Of a DNA stretch of 64,000 nucleotides, positions 54,239-64,000 are shown piece after piece. The notes below the pieces were generated by a model. That model saw nothing but the letters and a program-made list of their open reading frames with translations. It had not been told where the DNA came from and made no database searches. Every line of letters begins with the position of its first letter. Position 1 is the stretch's first letter. The DNA lies in the NCBI GenBank assembly GCA_018881555.1, contig JACAXG010000268.1, positions 426,912-490,911 of the forward strand, read 5' to 3'. The DNA is from Amblyornis subalaris. Taxonomy: Eukaryota > Chordata > Aves > Passeriformes > Ptilonorhynchidae. Both the position numbers and the translations under genes were made by a program.

Positions 54239-57200
54239 GTACAGTGTCAGGGGAATCTTTTGTCATTTGGCTATGATCTTTGTGTTGTGATGAACTTTTC
54301 TGTCACTTATCGTGCTTGGAAAAATTGAAAATGCACTCAAGAAAAATAATGGAAAGAGCTAAGTCAGTGTCTTTTATAAAAACGTGAGAAACTCTGGTGA
54401 AAACAGCAGAGCTTTCCTGCAAATGCTATTTTCTGCCTTTATACTGCTAGGTTAATTTAATTTTTGCATCAGAAAAACCCTCAGGATGCTGCCACTCACT
54501 CTAGAGCAGCTAAAAAGCTTTTATAGAAAACAGGAGGTCACAAGTTTTAGAATATATTTTGAATCAAAGCTTTTATTTAAAGGTCACGTTTACTTGGCCA
54601 TTCACTCCCTTGGATTTAGGGAAATAATTGCTCTGGTGGTGTCTTTTGTATGGCCATGAAGTATAGACAGATAGACAGAAAGAAAGGAAAGGACTTTCNT
54701 GGAAAACACTTAGGAAGTGTCTCAGTCTTGCCCCTGAGACTTGTCACCATTACCCCATCCCAGGTGGAGAATCCAACATGTCCTCTGTTAAATTCCATAT
54801 AATTGGTGATGGTTGAGCTCTCTGGTCTACCCAGATCTCTGTGTAGGGCCTCTCTAACCCCAAAGAAGTCAACAGCTCCTCCTTGTTTACTCAGTGTACA
54901 CTCAATTCCTGCATCCAGATCATTGATAATGCAAAACTGGGACCAGAGCTCCCAAACAGAGTTATTTTTAAGGGCAGCCATGTTTTCTCCTCTTCAGAGG
55001 CAAGAAGCTGAATATTGCTGTGGAACAGCAGTGCCACATTTCTGCCTTCACTGTTTCATCATCATTCCTGTTGAGTCAAGAGCCAGAGGCCTTCAAAATG
55101 TTTTTCTCAAAAGGGAAAATATGAAATATTTAGAGCGAGAAGTAGGCTTTGATCTTTTATCTTGACCTAGATGAGCACACCGAACTGATGAACAGCTACC
55201 TGAGACTCTTATTCAGGTACAGAATTGCCAAAATACCTAACAGCAGAGTAGAAACCAAGGGAAAAGCTTGCAGCTGATCCAGCAGTCCATCTGCTCGGGG
55301 ATTTCATGGACTTAATCTTTTTAGGAGCTTAAGAATTGGTGGAGCAAATCATCCCCAGTGCTCATCCCTGTGTGTTATGTGAAAATAAGGATGATGTGGC
55401 AGGGGAAGGTGCTGCCAAAAGGAAGACTGGGAAATAAGATGTAACTACTCCCTGAACTCCTGGGGTTACTTGGTCTCCTGCATCCTCAAACATAAATATT
55501 ATTGTTGAGTTTTATCAGGGCTGGGGGAGGTGTTCTGACACAAAAGCCTCCTTTTCCCTGCAGTCAGTGCTGAAGGTGGAGGAGCAGAGAGGATGGGCAG
55601 GAGGGAGAAGATGAGCAGCATNTCAGTGATTAAATTGTTGTTCCACCCTGCACGTGGTTCTGTTGAGGATCCTTGTGTGTGCAGGGAGAACTGATGTTAA
55701 GCACATGTGAAAATGCTGAGAAAGGCAAGGACTAAAGAGGACAAATCCAGAAGTTTCAGGAGTTCTTTTCCAGAGTAGTGTGAAAGCTGTTCTTGCCTAC
55801 ATGGGTGTAATATTTTCTGAGGCTTTTTCTCCTGCAGGCACTATTGAGACACAAACACTCTCTTATTTCCACAAAGCTCTGTGGCATCACCCTTCTTGTA
55901 ATCCAAGGTCTGGAGAAAGCAAGACAGGCTCTTATTCCTTTAAAGTGAGGAAAAAACAATGGAGGGAGCTGCTCCTTGGCTGGCGAAGAGAAACAACTCT
56001 GCTGCTTCTCAGTTACCACTTGCTGGTCTTAAAATCTCTTCCAACCTTGACAATTCTATGATTCTACTTAGGACAAACTGGAAGTTATTTTTGAGTTTCT
56101 CTATTGCTTCTGTGGCTTTAAATAATATTTCATGGTGACCTGTAGAGCCAGGGAAGCAACACCTGAGTGCTCAACCAGATGGGGCAGTTTGCAGATCTGC
56201 AAAGATTTTTATTTCACCCTTTAAGGGAGATGAGCCTTATCCAACCTGACATGACTTCAGCACAGACAGCTTCACCTTGAGTTACTTTTACACAGGGAGA
56301 GGAAGAAGGGGGTTTATTTTTTTGTTTTGTGACTCATGTCTTGCTTAAAGTAGGTCAGGTGAACGTTTTCCTGGAATTGTGTGTGTTCCTGAGGGATTTT
56401 ATAGGGAGCCTGAGGGGAGTCACTGCAGGTTTGCCCATGTTTTTTGCCTGACCTGTGTTTTTAAGGTCAGGTAAAATGAATCTTCCCTTCACTGTTAAAG
56501 ANCTGCAGGTACCAGGGGTGAGCACAAGGAAATTGGCAGAATTTGCTCACTTCTTCTACACCCCAAGTTTATCAGGGATAGATTCTGGGGGGTTAATTTG
56601 AATAATGTGGTTACGTGTAATCATCATCGTGGGCAAGGAGAAACAGTGGAAAGTAATATTTATAATAAGAATATGAATTGGTAGATGCAAATGGGTGGAT
56701 CAAACANGCAGCAAATATGGATTTCAATGTTTTAAAGAGGGTATTGTATATATTTCCCATAAATTTTAGCTCTGGGTGTAAGCAACTATTTGGCACAATT
56801 TACAAAATTAAGAACTAAGGAGTAAAAAATATTGGATTCTACATCCTGCTTTTGTAAGGAAACTAGGAAAAGAGGGTTTTTAAAAAGTCTCTGAAATGTG
56901 TGGTGGGGANGCCCTGGCACAGGTTGCCCAGAGNAGCTGTGGCTGCCCCTGGNTCCCTGGAAGTGTCCAAGGCCAGGTTGGATGAGGCTTGGAGCAGCCT
57001 GGGATAGTGGAAGGTGTCCCTGCCCGTGGCAGGGGTGGAANGAGATGATTTTTAAGTTCCTTTCCAACCCAAACCATTCTGGGATTCTCTTACAGTAATA
57101 TTTGCTCCGAAGAAGCACTTTGAAACTGCTTTTTACCCTTGGACATACCACAGCTCTGGAAATGCCACTTTTAATCTTTACTCTGCAATTTCGAAGTAAT

Positions 57201-60200
57201 TTTTTTTAAAAATTTAATTTTCAACAGAAAATAACTTTCTTGCTTTTTGTTTCTGGAGGCTTTTCTTGCCTCAGAAACCTCAAAGTGAATTTGATCTCGA
57301 CCAAACCCTTGTTCTGTGTGAGGGGGAAGGGGAGAACAAGCCCCAAAACTCCTTGCAGCTGCACGTGGTTGGTTGTTGANACAGCAACACTCTGTGTCAC
57401 CATTAGGGATACTGTACACACCTTTTTTCCCCTTTTTTAATACAAATCCAGCTTCTNCTTTACTCACAACCACCTTTAAAATCCATGCTATTCATGGTAT
57501 AAAATGCCTGGTATTTCTATGGAAGCTGGAGCTCTGTTTAGAATTGTTTTACTTGGAAAATCAATNAGTAGAAAATGGAATCTCAGGNTNTNCTTCTCCC
57601 ANTCTCCTCANAACCANTGTTGTTTAAACANGANTTATANNATCTCCTAATTGAAGATAATCTTATAAATTGATGTGCATGCTGCCTTTTCCTGGACTTC
57701 TAATAATGGAAATAAAAATATTTATTTGATGGCAGGGGGGTTATCAATTTTTTAATTTATGTAAGAGATTTCTAGTGGTGCTATAAAGCAGTGCAGAAGG
57801 AATTAAACCAGGAACGGAGGAAATGCAAATATTCNTCTGTGTGTGCCTGGTTTTGGTTTATTTTGTAGGCACAGGTGCAGAAAATNGCAAGTCTTCCCTT
57901 TATAGACAATTCTGTACTATTATAGCCCAATTCCACAGAAATTCTGAGCATCCTTAGGTTAGTGTTGGATCCTGAACCTGGAAACAATGCTTTGGGATGG
58001 GATCTCAAGTTTATTTACCTCTAGCAACCAAAGTTTTAATGCCATTTCAGCATTCCTGGATCCTACAGACAGCTGATTCTTTGTTCTTTTTTCGCTTGTG
58101 GAAGCTCAGGGTATTTAAAAATCAACTTTCTTAACTTTGCCTGTCAGCTCCCAGCAAGTAATTAGCACTTGGAAATCTGTCTATTATCATGTCATCTTAT
58201 TTCAGTGAACAGTTTAAATCCCTCTGCTAATTAATGCCTTTCAACCCTTTTAAAATTCCTTCATCTCTGCAATTCTGGAGAAGCTGGGAAGAATCTGAAC
58301 CTTTCAGGAAATTAAGATGGGATTTTTTCCCTCTGAACACTGAGAGGGAAAATATTTACCACTGGCATTCTTTTTTGTAATTAACTCCTTTTTTTTATAT
58401 ATATATATATAAATATAAATATAAAGAGAGGGTGTAGGCAAATACATGCCAAGCAATATAAATAGAAAGTTTCAAAGTCCAGCTTTCCAGCAATCTTCAA
58501 AGTTCTTACAAGTATTAAGGATTTTAATGTTGCCATAATATTACTCATGTAATACATGGGTAAATCTTTCAAATATAAAAAAGGTAACTCCATAAATATA
58601 ACCTGGTTTAGTTAAATATGTGAAATAATGCTCTATTCTTGATTCCTGGTTTTTATTACCCATGAAATGCAGATCTGCCCATCCCAGGGGAGGGAAGGAA
58701 GGAAATGAAGTGGCTCCAAGTGACATCTGTGTGTCTGTCAGGATGGTGTGACATTTCTATTTATTGTTGTTATAAACTCTCAACCTCTTTTGTTNCTGAG
58801 TAAATTCACTGGCAGCTGCTCTCACTGAAGGGTGAAGGGTTTTACCTCCTCCCCTTCCTGCCGAGGAGTGTTCAGTGAAGTGACTGCTGGGATCACTGCT
58901 GGCCTGGTTTGGGTTTATTGCAGAAAAGGTTATTTCACTTTCTGCTGCTTTCCCAAANCCTTTTTTCAAGCAGGGTGGAAGAACCTCAAATTGAAAACAA
59001 CTACATAGGATAAGATCCTGATTTAACTTTGGAGAGAGACAAGAATTTGCCTGATCCTGAAAATATCCNAAATGTCCATGTGCACTGGAACATCTCTTTG
59101 TGTTTGCAGACACTGAGCAAAGGCTGAAGTGCCCTTGACTTGCAACTTTCTTTTTAATGGTCTCTGAATTGAAGAGACNATTTATTTATTTACCTGCTGA
59201 AATGCTCTGGTGGCTCAAGGGCAGGAGCAGCCTTTCNCAAGAAAGGAAGCACAGCTTTCCCTTAAAACCTGGCCCACCAACAATTCCTATTTAACTATTT
59301 CCTGTCCTGCAGATCTTTTAGTTATACATCAATGCAATGAGTTATTAAACTTCCTGAATGTAGCCACACAGAATTCCAGAGTTTTTGTCCCATTTAACCA
59401 TGGCTGCTTTGCTTGGAAGGTTTGAAAAAATTCTTCCCTGTGAGTGGGGTGAGGCCCTGGCACAGAGAAGCTGTGAACATGCAGTCATCATATATTTTAT
59501 ATTATAACTATTTATTCTCCTCTCCTTTCTCCCACAGGCTCTCCAGAGTAACCTCAAGTATTCCCTCCTGCCCAGAAGGTTGATCATCAGTAAAAGATTA
59601 TCCCAGTGCTTGCACCCAGCCCTGCCCAGTGGGGTGCATTTAAAGGCCTTGGAAACCTATGAAATCATCTTCAAAATCATTGGCACCAAATGGCTCGCCA
59701 AGGATTTATTCTTGTACAGGTAATTTTCGTTTTTATTAAGGCATAAGCATCTCAGAGCCTATTTTAATGAACTAATCTTTTTTAATTTCTTTTTATTAAA
59801 AGCTCTGGTTTGTTCCCTCTGCTGGCAAATGCAGCAATGTCAGTGAGACCTGTTCTCCTTGGCTTGTATGAGAAATATTTTCTCCCTCTCCACAAGTCCC
59901 TCCTGCCTGGTCTCCAGGCCTTTGTCATTGGGCTGCTGCCTGGCTTGGAAGAAGGGTCAGAAATATATGACAGGTAATATTAATTATTACATATTCATTT
60001 ACAAGCAATATACAGTATTTTGGCTTTCTGGGGAGTTCTGAAGACATTTCTGTCAAATTTCTGTACAAAAAGCTGGATAAAAGAGCTTCTAAAGGGGGAA
60101 GAACGGTGGGACCTGGAAAGATGTTGAGGTAGAAAAAACCCTTTCCCCTTCTATTTTCATCAAAGGAGGAACAGAGAAGAGGAAAAGGAGGGTTGAAAAT

Positions 60201-63200
60201 AGATGTGCTGAGAGAAGGGAATAAAAACTGTTTCTTAAAGGTCCTCTGAACTCCTAAATAATTAACCTGCCTCCCCAAACCACTGCTGTGTAGGTAAATT
60301 CTATTTNAATACTGTAACATGAGAGAGCAGGAAGTTAATGGGAACTGCAGGTGAACTTCCAAGATCCAGCCTCTGGTTTTATCCCTTTTTTCCCTATTTT
60401 TGATGGCATCATTTTCCTCTTTGCCTTGAACAAACAGGATTATAGACAGCAACCAACCTTGTATTTTACATATCTTGTGAAAGATTTATGTCAAAATTAA
60501 TTTAATATTATGTTGTGAAATACAAATTTATATGAGGAAGTTTTTCNTCAGTTTACTCCCTGTAATGATTCTGGTGCAAGACCAAGATATCTTGTCAGAA
60601 GATTAATTTGAAATTCTGCTTCATGAGAGGCTCTCCACTGAGTGTTTTCAGAACCTTCAATATTGAGGACCAAAATTAATCCATCTCCTGCTGATCCTGA
60701 AAATGAACAAAGTCCTGAGGTTGTGCTTCAGCCTGGACACAATTTNCTTCTCAAAATATGCCTGAGTTTGTGCACTGACACAGAAAATGGAAAAGAAAAA
60801 CTGCTTTGAGGGCTGCTTTNTAAAGAAATGGAGAAGAACATCAGACTGGGAGGATGTTTCCCCTTCTGAGCTGAGCTGCTTCCTCTCTCCTCAATTTTGC
60901 ATTCCTCACGTGAGGATTTAATTCCTCTTTTNTAGTAAAATGCCAAAGTGCTGGCAGAGCAGGGAATGTGCCTTCAGTCATGGGACTGCCAGTGGGATGG
61001 CCTGGAATGAATTGCAGGGTGTCCTGTGTGCAATGTGGTGTTTTATCCCATGGAATCATGGAATGGGTTGNGTTGAAAGGAACATTACAGCTCATCCAGT
61101 GCCACCCCTGCCACGGGCAGGGACACCTTCCACTATCCCAGGCTGCTCCAAGCCCNATCCAAGCTGCCCTTGGACACTTCCAGGGATGGGGAGTTCACAT
61201 CTCATGTTTTTCTTCACTCAGTGTCTCAAAAATTAACCCTGTTGATTTGAAAGTAGAAATTTTTAGGATCACTTCCAGTTCCCAGACTGATAAGATTGGT
61301 TTTCAGAGTTTAGCACCAGCTTAAATTACTTCCAATTTAACATTTCACACCTCTCCCCATAAATATTCTACAGAGGTACTGCAGTTGTTTGGTCAGAGCT
61401 AAGAGTTTGCAGATATTTACTGGAGAGATTTCCAGTGTATGTACAGAAACTTTGTTTTAGTGACAAAGAATCGAGTGGATTTGATTGTTTTTGTTCATTG
61501 TGATTCATCCATCATCACCTGGCCTAGGGGAAGGTGTCCCTGCCGTGGCAGGAGGTGCAATGAGATGATCTTGAAGGTCCCTTCCAACCCAAACCATCCT
61601 GGCATTCTGTGCTCAGCACAAGAAAAGGGCAATAATGATATTACAAAGCCGAAAAAAAAATCCAATAAACGATGTCAGCTCTATCTGATTGCCTTTGTGT
61701 GGTATAAACTGAACTAACAGATCTGTTTGCTGCTGTGGACTGTCTTTGTGTACAGAACAGATGCTCTGCTGGTGAAGCTCTCCCTGCTCATGGGCCAGGA
61801 GGTGTTTTATGGAGCCTTGTGGGGCAGTGTCCTGGGCAGCCCCTCCATCAGGCTCCCTGCTTCCCTCTTCGTTGTCAGTCACATCAACAGGGAACTCTCT
61901 GGGAAACAGCANAAGTTCATGCTTGGCACTGATTATAAACTCACAGTAAGTGTGTGACACTCCACGAGCCCAGCAGGTTGGGCCTCCTCTGGATTAAATG
62001 AGAGTGAGATGCAATTAAAAAATATTTTGGAGAGAGAGAAGGAGAGGCTGAAAGGTCCATGCTCTGAAAGGAATACATTTCATGTTGAAGAGCAGCTTTT
62101 CTGTAACGCAGGAGTGACAGTGTTTAACGTGCAGTTCCCAAGAGGATTCTGAAATTTAGAGTCTTTTTATTTTTCCAGTAAAATGGAGACTTGTTAATTT
62201 GAGTGATGGAATAACTGTGGGGCTAATTAGAGTATTTTAATATCTGCATTTTGTGAGGGTTTACATCTTCTCTGATAGCTGCTGATGTAACTCTGGGACA
62301 TTCTGCATTGTTACAAAACCAACTATTAACAATTCTTTCAATAATATCCACAAAAATTTGTTTGAACTCACTTTGGGTGCAGCAGTTAAGTTGTAATTAT
62401 CCTCTTATTTAAACAAAATATTGTTCATAGGTAACCAACTTTGCTTTCTTTCCTTCTTGTGATAATTTGTAATTTAAATGTTGTTANGGAGTAAAACATT
62501 GCTGTGTTTTCCTTTTACAGATAAAGTCTTTGTGTGTGTCAGTGCTGGATTCCAATGTCCTTGTGCAGAGGAACACTCTGGAAGCAATCCTCTTCTTTTT
62601 CCCATTTTATACAGCTTTGGTAAGAGGATTATTTTGGGATTGTCCCATGGGAGGTGTGTTCTGTGCAACCAGCCCAGCTCCCACCTCTGNTGTTGCCAAA
62701 TGGCTGCACTTTATACCTTCAAATTCAAAATCAATGAATTTTGTGGTTTCTTGTGCCTCAGTTTTAGGAGTGGAGGAGACTCTGCTGCTTCTCAGAGTCT
62801 TGACNGGTCAAAGTAAGACCTGGCTGAAGAAAATATTCCACAGGGGCTGTTGTGGGATATTTGGGATGTGCTTGAAGTATCCAGGCCTGAGAAACTCATA
62901 TGGAAAAAATACAGAGTTTATTCAATGAGGATTATGGCATTTGAAATTGTCTGCACTAAGATGAGATATTTGTGGTAAAGACCAGGGGAAAAAATATTAC
63001 TTGGAACAAGAGTTGTTCCCATTGTTTCCTCACTTCCATGGTAGGACATGGCAGTATTTGGAATGGAGCAAGGATTCTAAGTCTTAAGGAGAAGAGAAGG
63101 CTTTGGGATGACCTAATTGTGGTGTTCCAGTGCCTGAAGCAGCCAACAAGAAACATGGAGAGAGACAATTTCCAAGGGGTGGAGTGACAGGACAACAGGG

Positions 63201-63773
63201 AATGGCTTCAAACTAAAAGAGAGCAGGGTTGGATGGGATCTTGGGAAGAAATTCTTCCCTGTAAGGGTGGGAGACCCTGGCACAGGTTGCCCAGAGGAGC
63301 TGTGGCTGCCCCTGGATCCCTGGAAGTGTCCAAGGCCAGGTTGTACAGGGCTTGGAGCAACCTGGCAGAGTGGAAGGTGTCCCTGCCTGTGGAAGGGCTT
63401 GGAATAGGATCATCTTTTAGATCCCTCCCAACCCAAACCATCTGTGATTCCATGATCACAGCTGTGTCAGATTCCTTGAGATTGTGTCAGNTTTCTGGAG
63501 ATTTTTACTACACAAAACATTTTCTTGTTGACGATTTGTTCCCTTTTTTCCCAAACATTAACATTCCCACTTAAAAAACCCAACCCACCACCAATTTGAC
63601 TCCTTTCAGTGCTCCCCACCAGCTGCAATATCTCTGTTTTCCCCCCTAGGACTGCAAGGAAAGCACCATCCTGTTACGAAGGGCTGATTTGGTTTACATC
63701 CTGTCAGCAGCCACCCAGACTCTGCTGAGGAGAGACATGTCCCTCAACAGGAGATTGTATGCATGGTTGCTAG
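54101..63773 (+). CDS. DOP1B: DOP1B (DOPEY2), N-terminal part; first six coding exons, gene continues past the window
   Basis: Large leucine-zipper-like scaffold of the Dopey family (about 2300 residues in human) that works with MON2 in traffic between endosomes and the trans-Golgi network. Exons here are 54101-54238, 59538-59719, 59803-59973, 61756-61945, 62521-62619 and 63650-63773, 904 nt in phase, giving 301 complete residues. The start is the ATG opening [19 protein letters not shown], which matches the vertebrate N-terminus. The conserved Dopey N-domain follows: [67 protein letters not shown] and [15 protein letters not shown]. Intron 1 is 5.3 kb. The paralogue DOP1A is less likely given synteny with SETD4 and CBR1. 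The last exon ends with one leftover base before GTACTG, so the frame continues off the right edge. Confidence 0.96.
54239..56892 (+). other. DOP1B: DOP1B intron 1, left part
   Basis: Intronic; a 50-bp CR1 tail remnant (ATCTCTTCCAACCTTGACAA, TTCTATGATTCTAC) lies at 56020-56070 in plus orientation. Nothing else recognised. Confidence 0.6.
56893..57098 (+). mobile_element. CR1 LINE 3' fragment in DOP1B intron 1
   Basis: GCCCTGGCACAGGTTGCCCA to CAAACCATTCTGGGATTCTC. Confidence 0.9.
58390..58425. repeat. (TA)n / (AAATAT)n AT-rich microsatellite
   Basis: TATATATATATATA followed by AAATATAAATATAAA, within DOP1B intron 1. Confidence 0.9.
59425..59478 (+). mobile_element. CR1 internal remnant, about 50 bp
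   Basis: AAATTCTTCCCTGTGAGTGG and GAGGCCCTGGCACAGAGAAG, close to DOP1B exon 2. Confidence 0.7.
59538..59719 (+). CDS. DOP1B: DOP1B coding exon 2 (residues 47-107)
   Basis: Acceptor CCCACAG|GCTCTC, donor TACAG|GTAATT. Encodes [20 protein letters not shown] through LAKDLFLY. Confidence 0.96.
59803..59973 (+). CDS. DOP1B: DOP1B coding exon 3 (residues 107-164)
   Basis: Acceptor ATTAAAAG|CTCTGG (purine-rich and weak, but the phase and protein match), donor GACAG|GTAATA. Encodes [20 protein letters not shown] through GSEIYDR. Confidence 0.95.
61050..61195 (-). mobile_element. CR1 3' fragment in DOP1B intron 3
   Basis: ATGGAATCATGGAATGGGTT to GACACTTCCAGGGATGGGG; opposite to the gene. Pairs with 61528-61612. 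Confidence 0.9.
61528..61612 (+). mobile_element. CR1 3' terminal fragment in DOP1B intron 3
   Basis: AAGGTGTCCCTGCCGTGGCA to AACCATCCTGGCATTCTGTG. Confidence 0.9.
61756..61945 (+). CDS. DOP1B: DOP1B coding exon 4 (residues 164-227)
   Basis: Acceptor TGTACAG|AACAGA, donor CTCACA|GTAAGT. Encodes [20 protein letters not shown] and [20 protein letters not shown]. One unread base leaves a single residue unknown. Confidence 0.96.
62521..62619 (+). CDS. DOP1B: DOP1B coding exon 5 (residues 228-260)
   Basis: Acceptor CTTTTACAG|ATAAAG, donor GCTTTG|GTAAGA. Encodes [18 protein letters not shown] and [14 protein letters not shown], in phase 0 at both ends. Confidence 0.96.
63080..63458 (+). mobile_element. 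CR1 LINE 3' fragment in DOP1B intron 5
   Basis: CTTAAGGAGAAGAGAAGGCT to CATCTGTGATTCCATGATC; sense to the gene, about 190 bp before exon 6. Confidence 0.92.
63650..63773 (+). CDS. DOP1B: DOP1B coding exon 6 (residues 261-301, last in window)
   Basis: Acceptor CCCCCTAG|GACTGC, donor TTGCTAG|GTACTG. Encodes [20 protein letters not shown] then [14 protein letters not shown]. Confidence 0.96.
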
Positions 63774-64000
63774 GTACTGTCCAAAATCCAGGGATATTCA
63801 ATGTTCTGGAGACTGGAGAGCAAAAAAAATCNGTGCTTAAAATTGTAATGCACTTTTTCAGCTGTTAATGAATGATGATAAAGTGGTGTTTACTTGCCAT
63901 TTATGAAGTACCTGTTTAATACAATCAAACATTTGGCTTCTCTTCAGAGGTGAATTCATTTCCCTCTGAGTCCCAGGGTATCTGAGTTAGTTCTGGTCCC

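Noticed and set aside
59803..59973. Doubt over DOP1B exon 3 because of its purine-rich acceptor
   Set aside because: Phase on both sides and the encoded protein fit the family, so the exon is kept despite the weak acceptor.

Overview
This is nuclear DNA of a bird, and a passerine is likely but not proven. The window contains about fifty fragments of the CR1 non-LTR retrotransposon, in both orientations. Many belong to the young-looking type that ends in CCAACCCAAACCATTCC plus short ATTCT-like repeats. It also holds three vertebrate genes in the conserved order SETD4 - CBR1 - DOP1B, which is human chromosome 21q22 synteny. In that order the left end faces the large gene-poor interval toward RUNX1. 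There is no sign of bacterial, plasmid or viral content.

Layout. Positions 1-35.4 kb: no gene that I can support, only CR1 copies, simple repeats and several low-CR1, CpG-retaining stretches that could be conserved non-coding elements (11.3-11.9, 15.76-16.2, 19.96-20.4, 29.2-30.2 kb). A 198-bp assembly gap lies at 20769-20966. Positions 35.4-41.6 kb: SETD4 on the minus strand, eleven coding exons whose phases all join into a 449-residue open reading frame. Positions 42.1-42.8 kb: a GC/CpG-rich block between SETD4 and CBR1, probably a shared divergent promoter. Positions 43.8-48.0 kb: CBR1 on the plus strand, three coding exons, 276 residues, catalytic residues intact. No CBR3-like second copy follows. 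Positions 51.3-52.06 kb: a strong CpG island, probably the DOP1B promoter. Positions 54.1 kb to the end: the first six coding exons of DOP1B on the plus strand (about 301 residues). The gene continues beyond the window.

Functionally the genes are neighbours, not a pathway: a SET-domain lysine methyltransferase, a cytosolic NADPH carbonyl reductase, and a scaffold of endosome/Golgi traffic. Exon models were built by hand from splice sites, reading phase and recalled protein families. No alignment was run. CR1 boundaries are accurate to roughly 10-30 bp.

I found no previously undescribed biological system. The observations most worth checking are: a composite of two CR1 copies with the same internal junction at two places in opposite orientation; an inverted CR1 pair inside a DOP1B intron that could form an RNA hairpin; tandem acceptors at the 30-nt SETD4 exon 2; and candidate non-coding conserved elements on the RUNX1 side.
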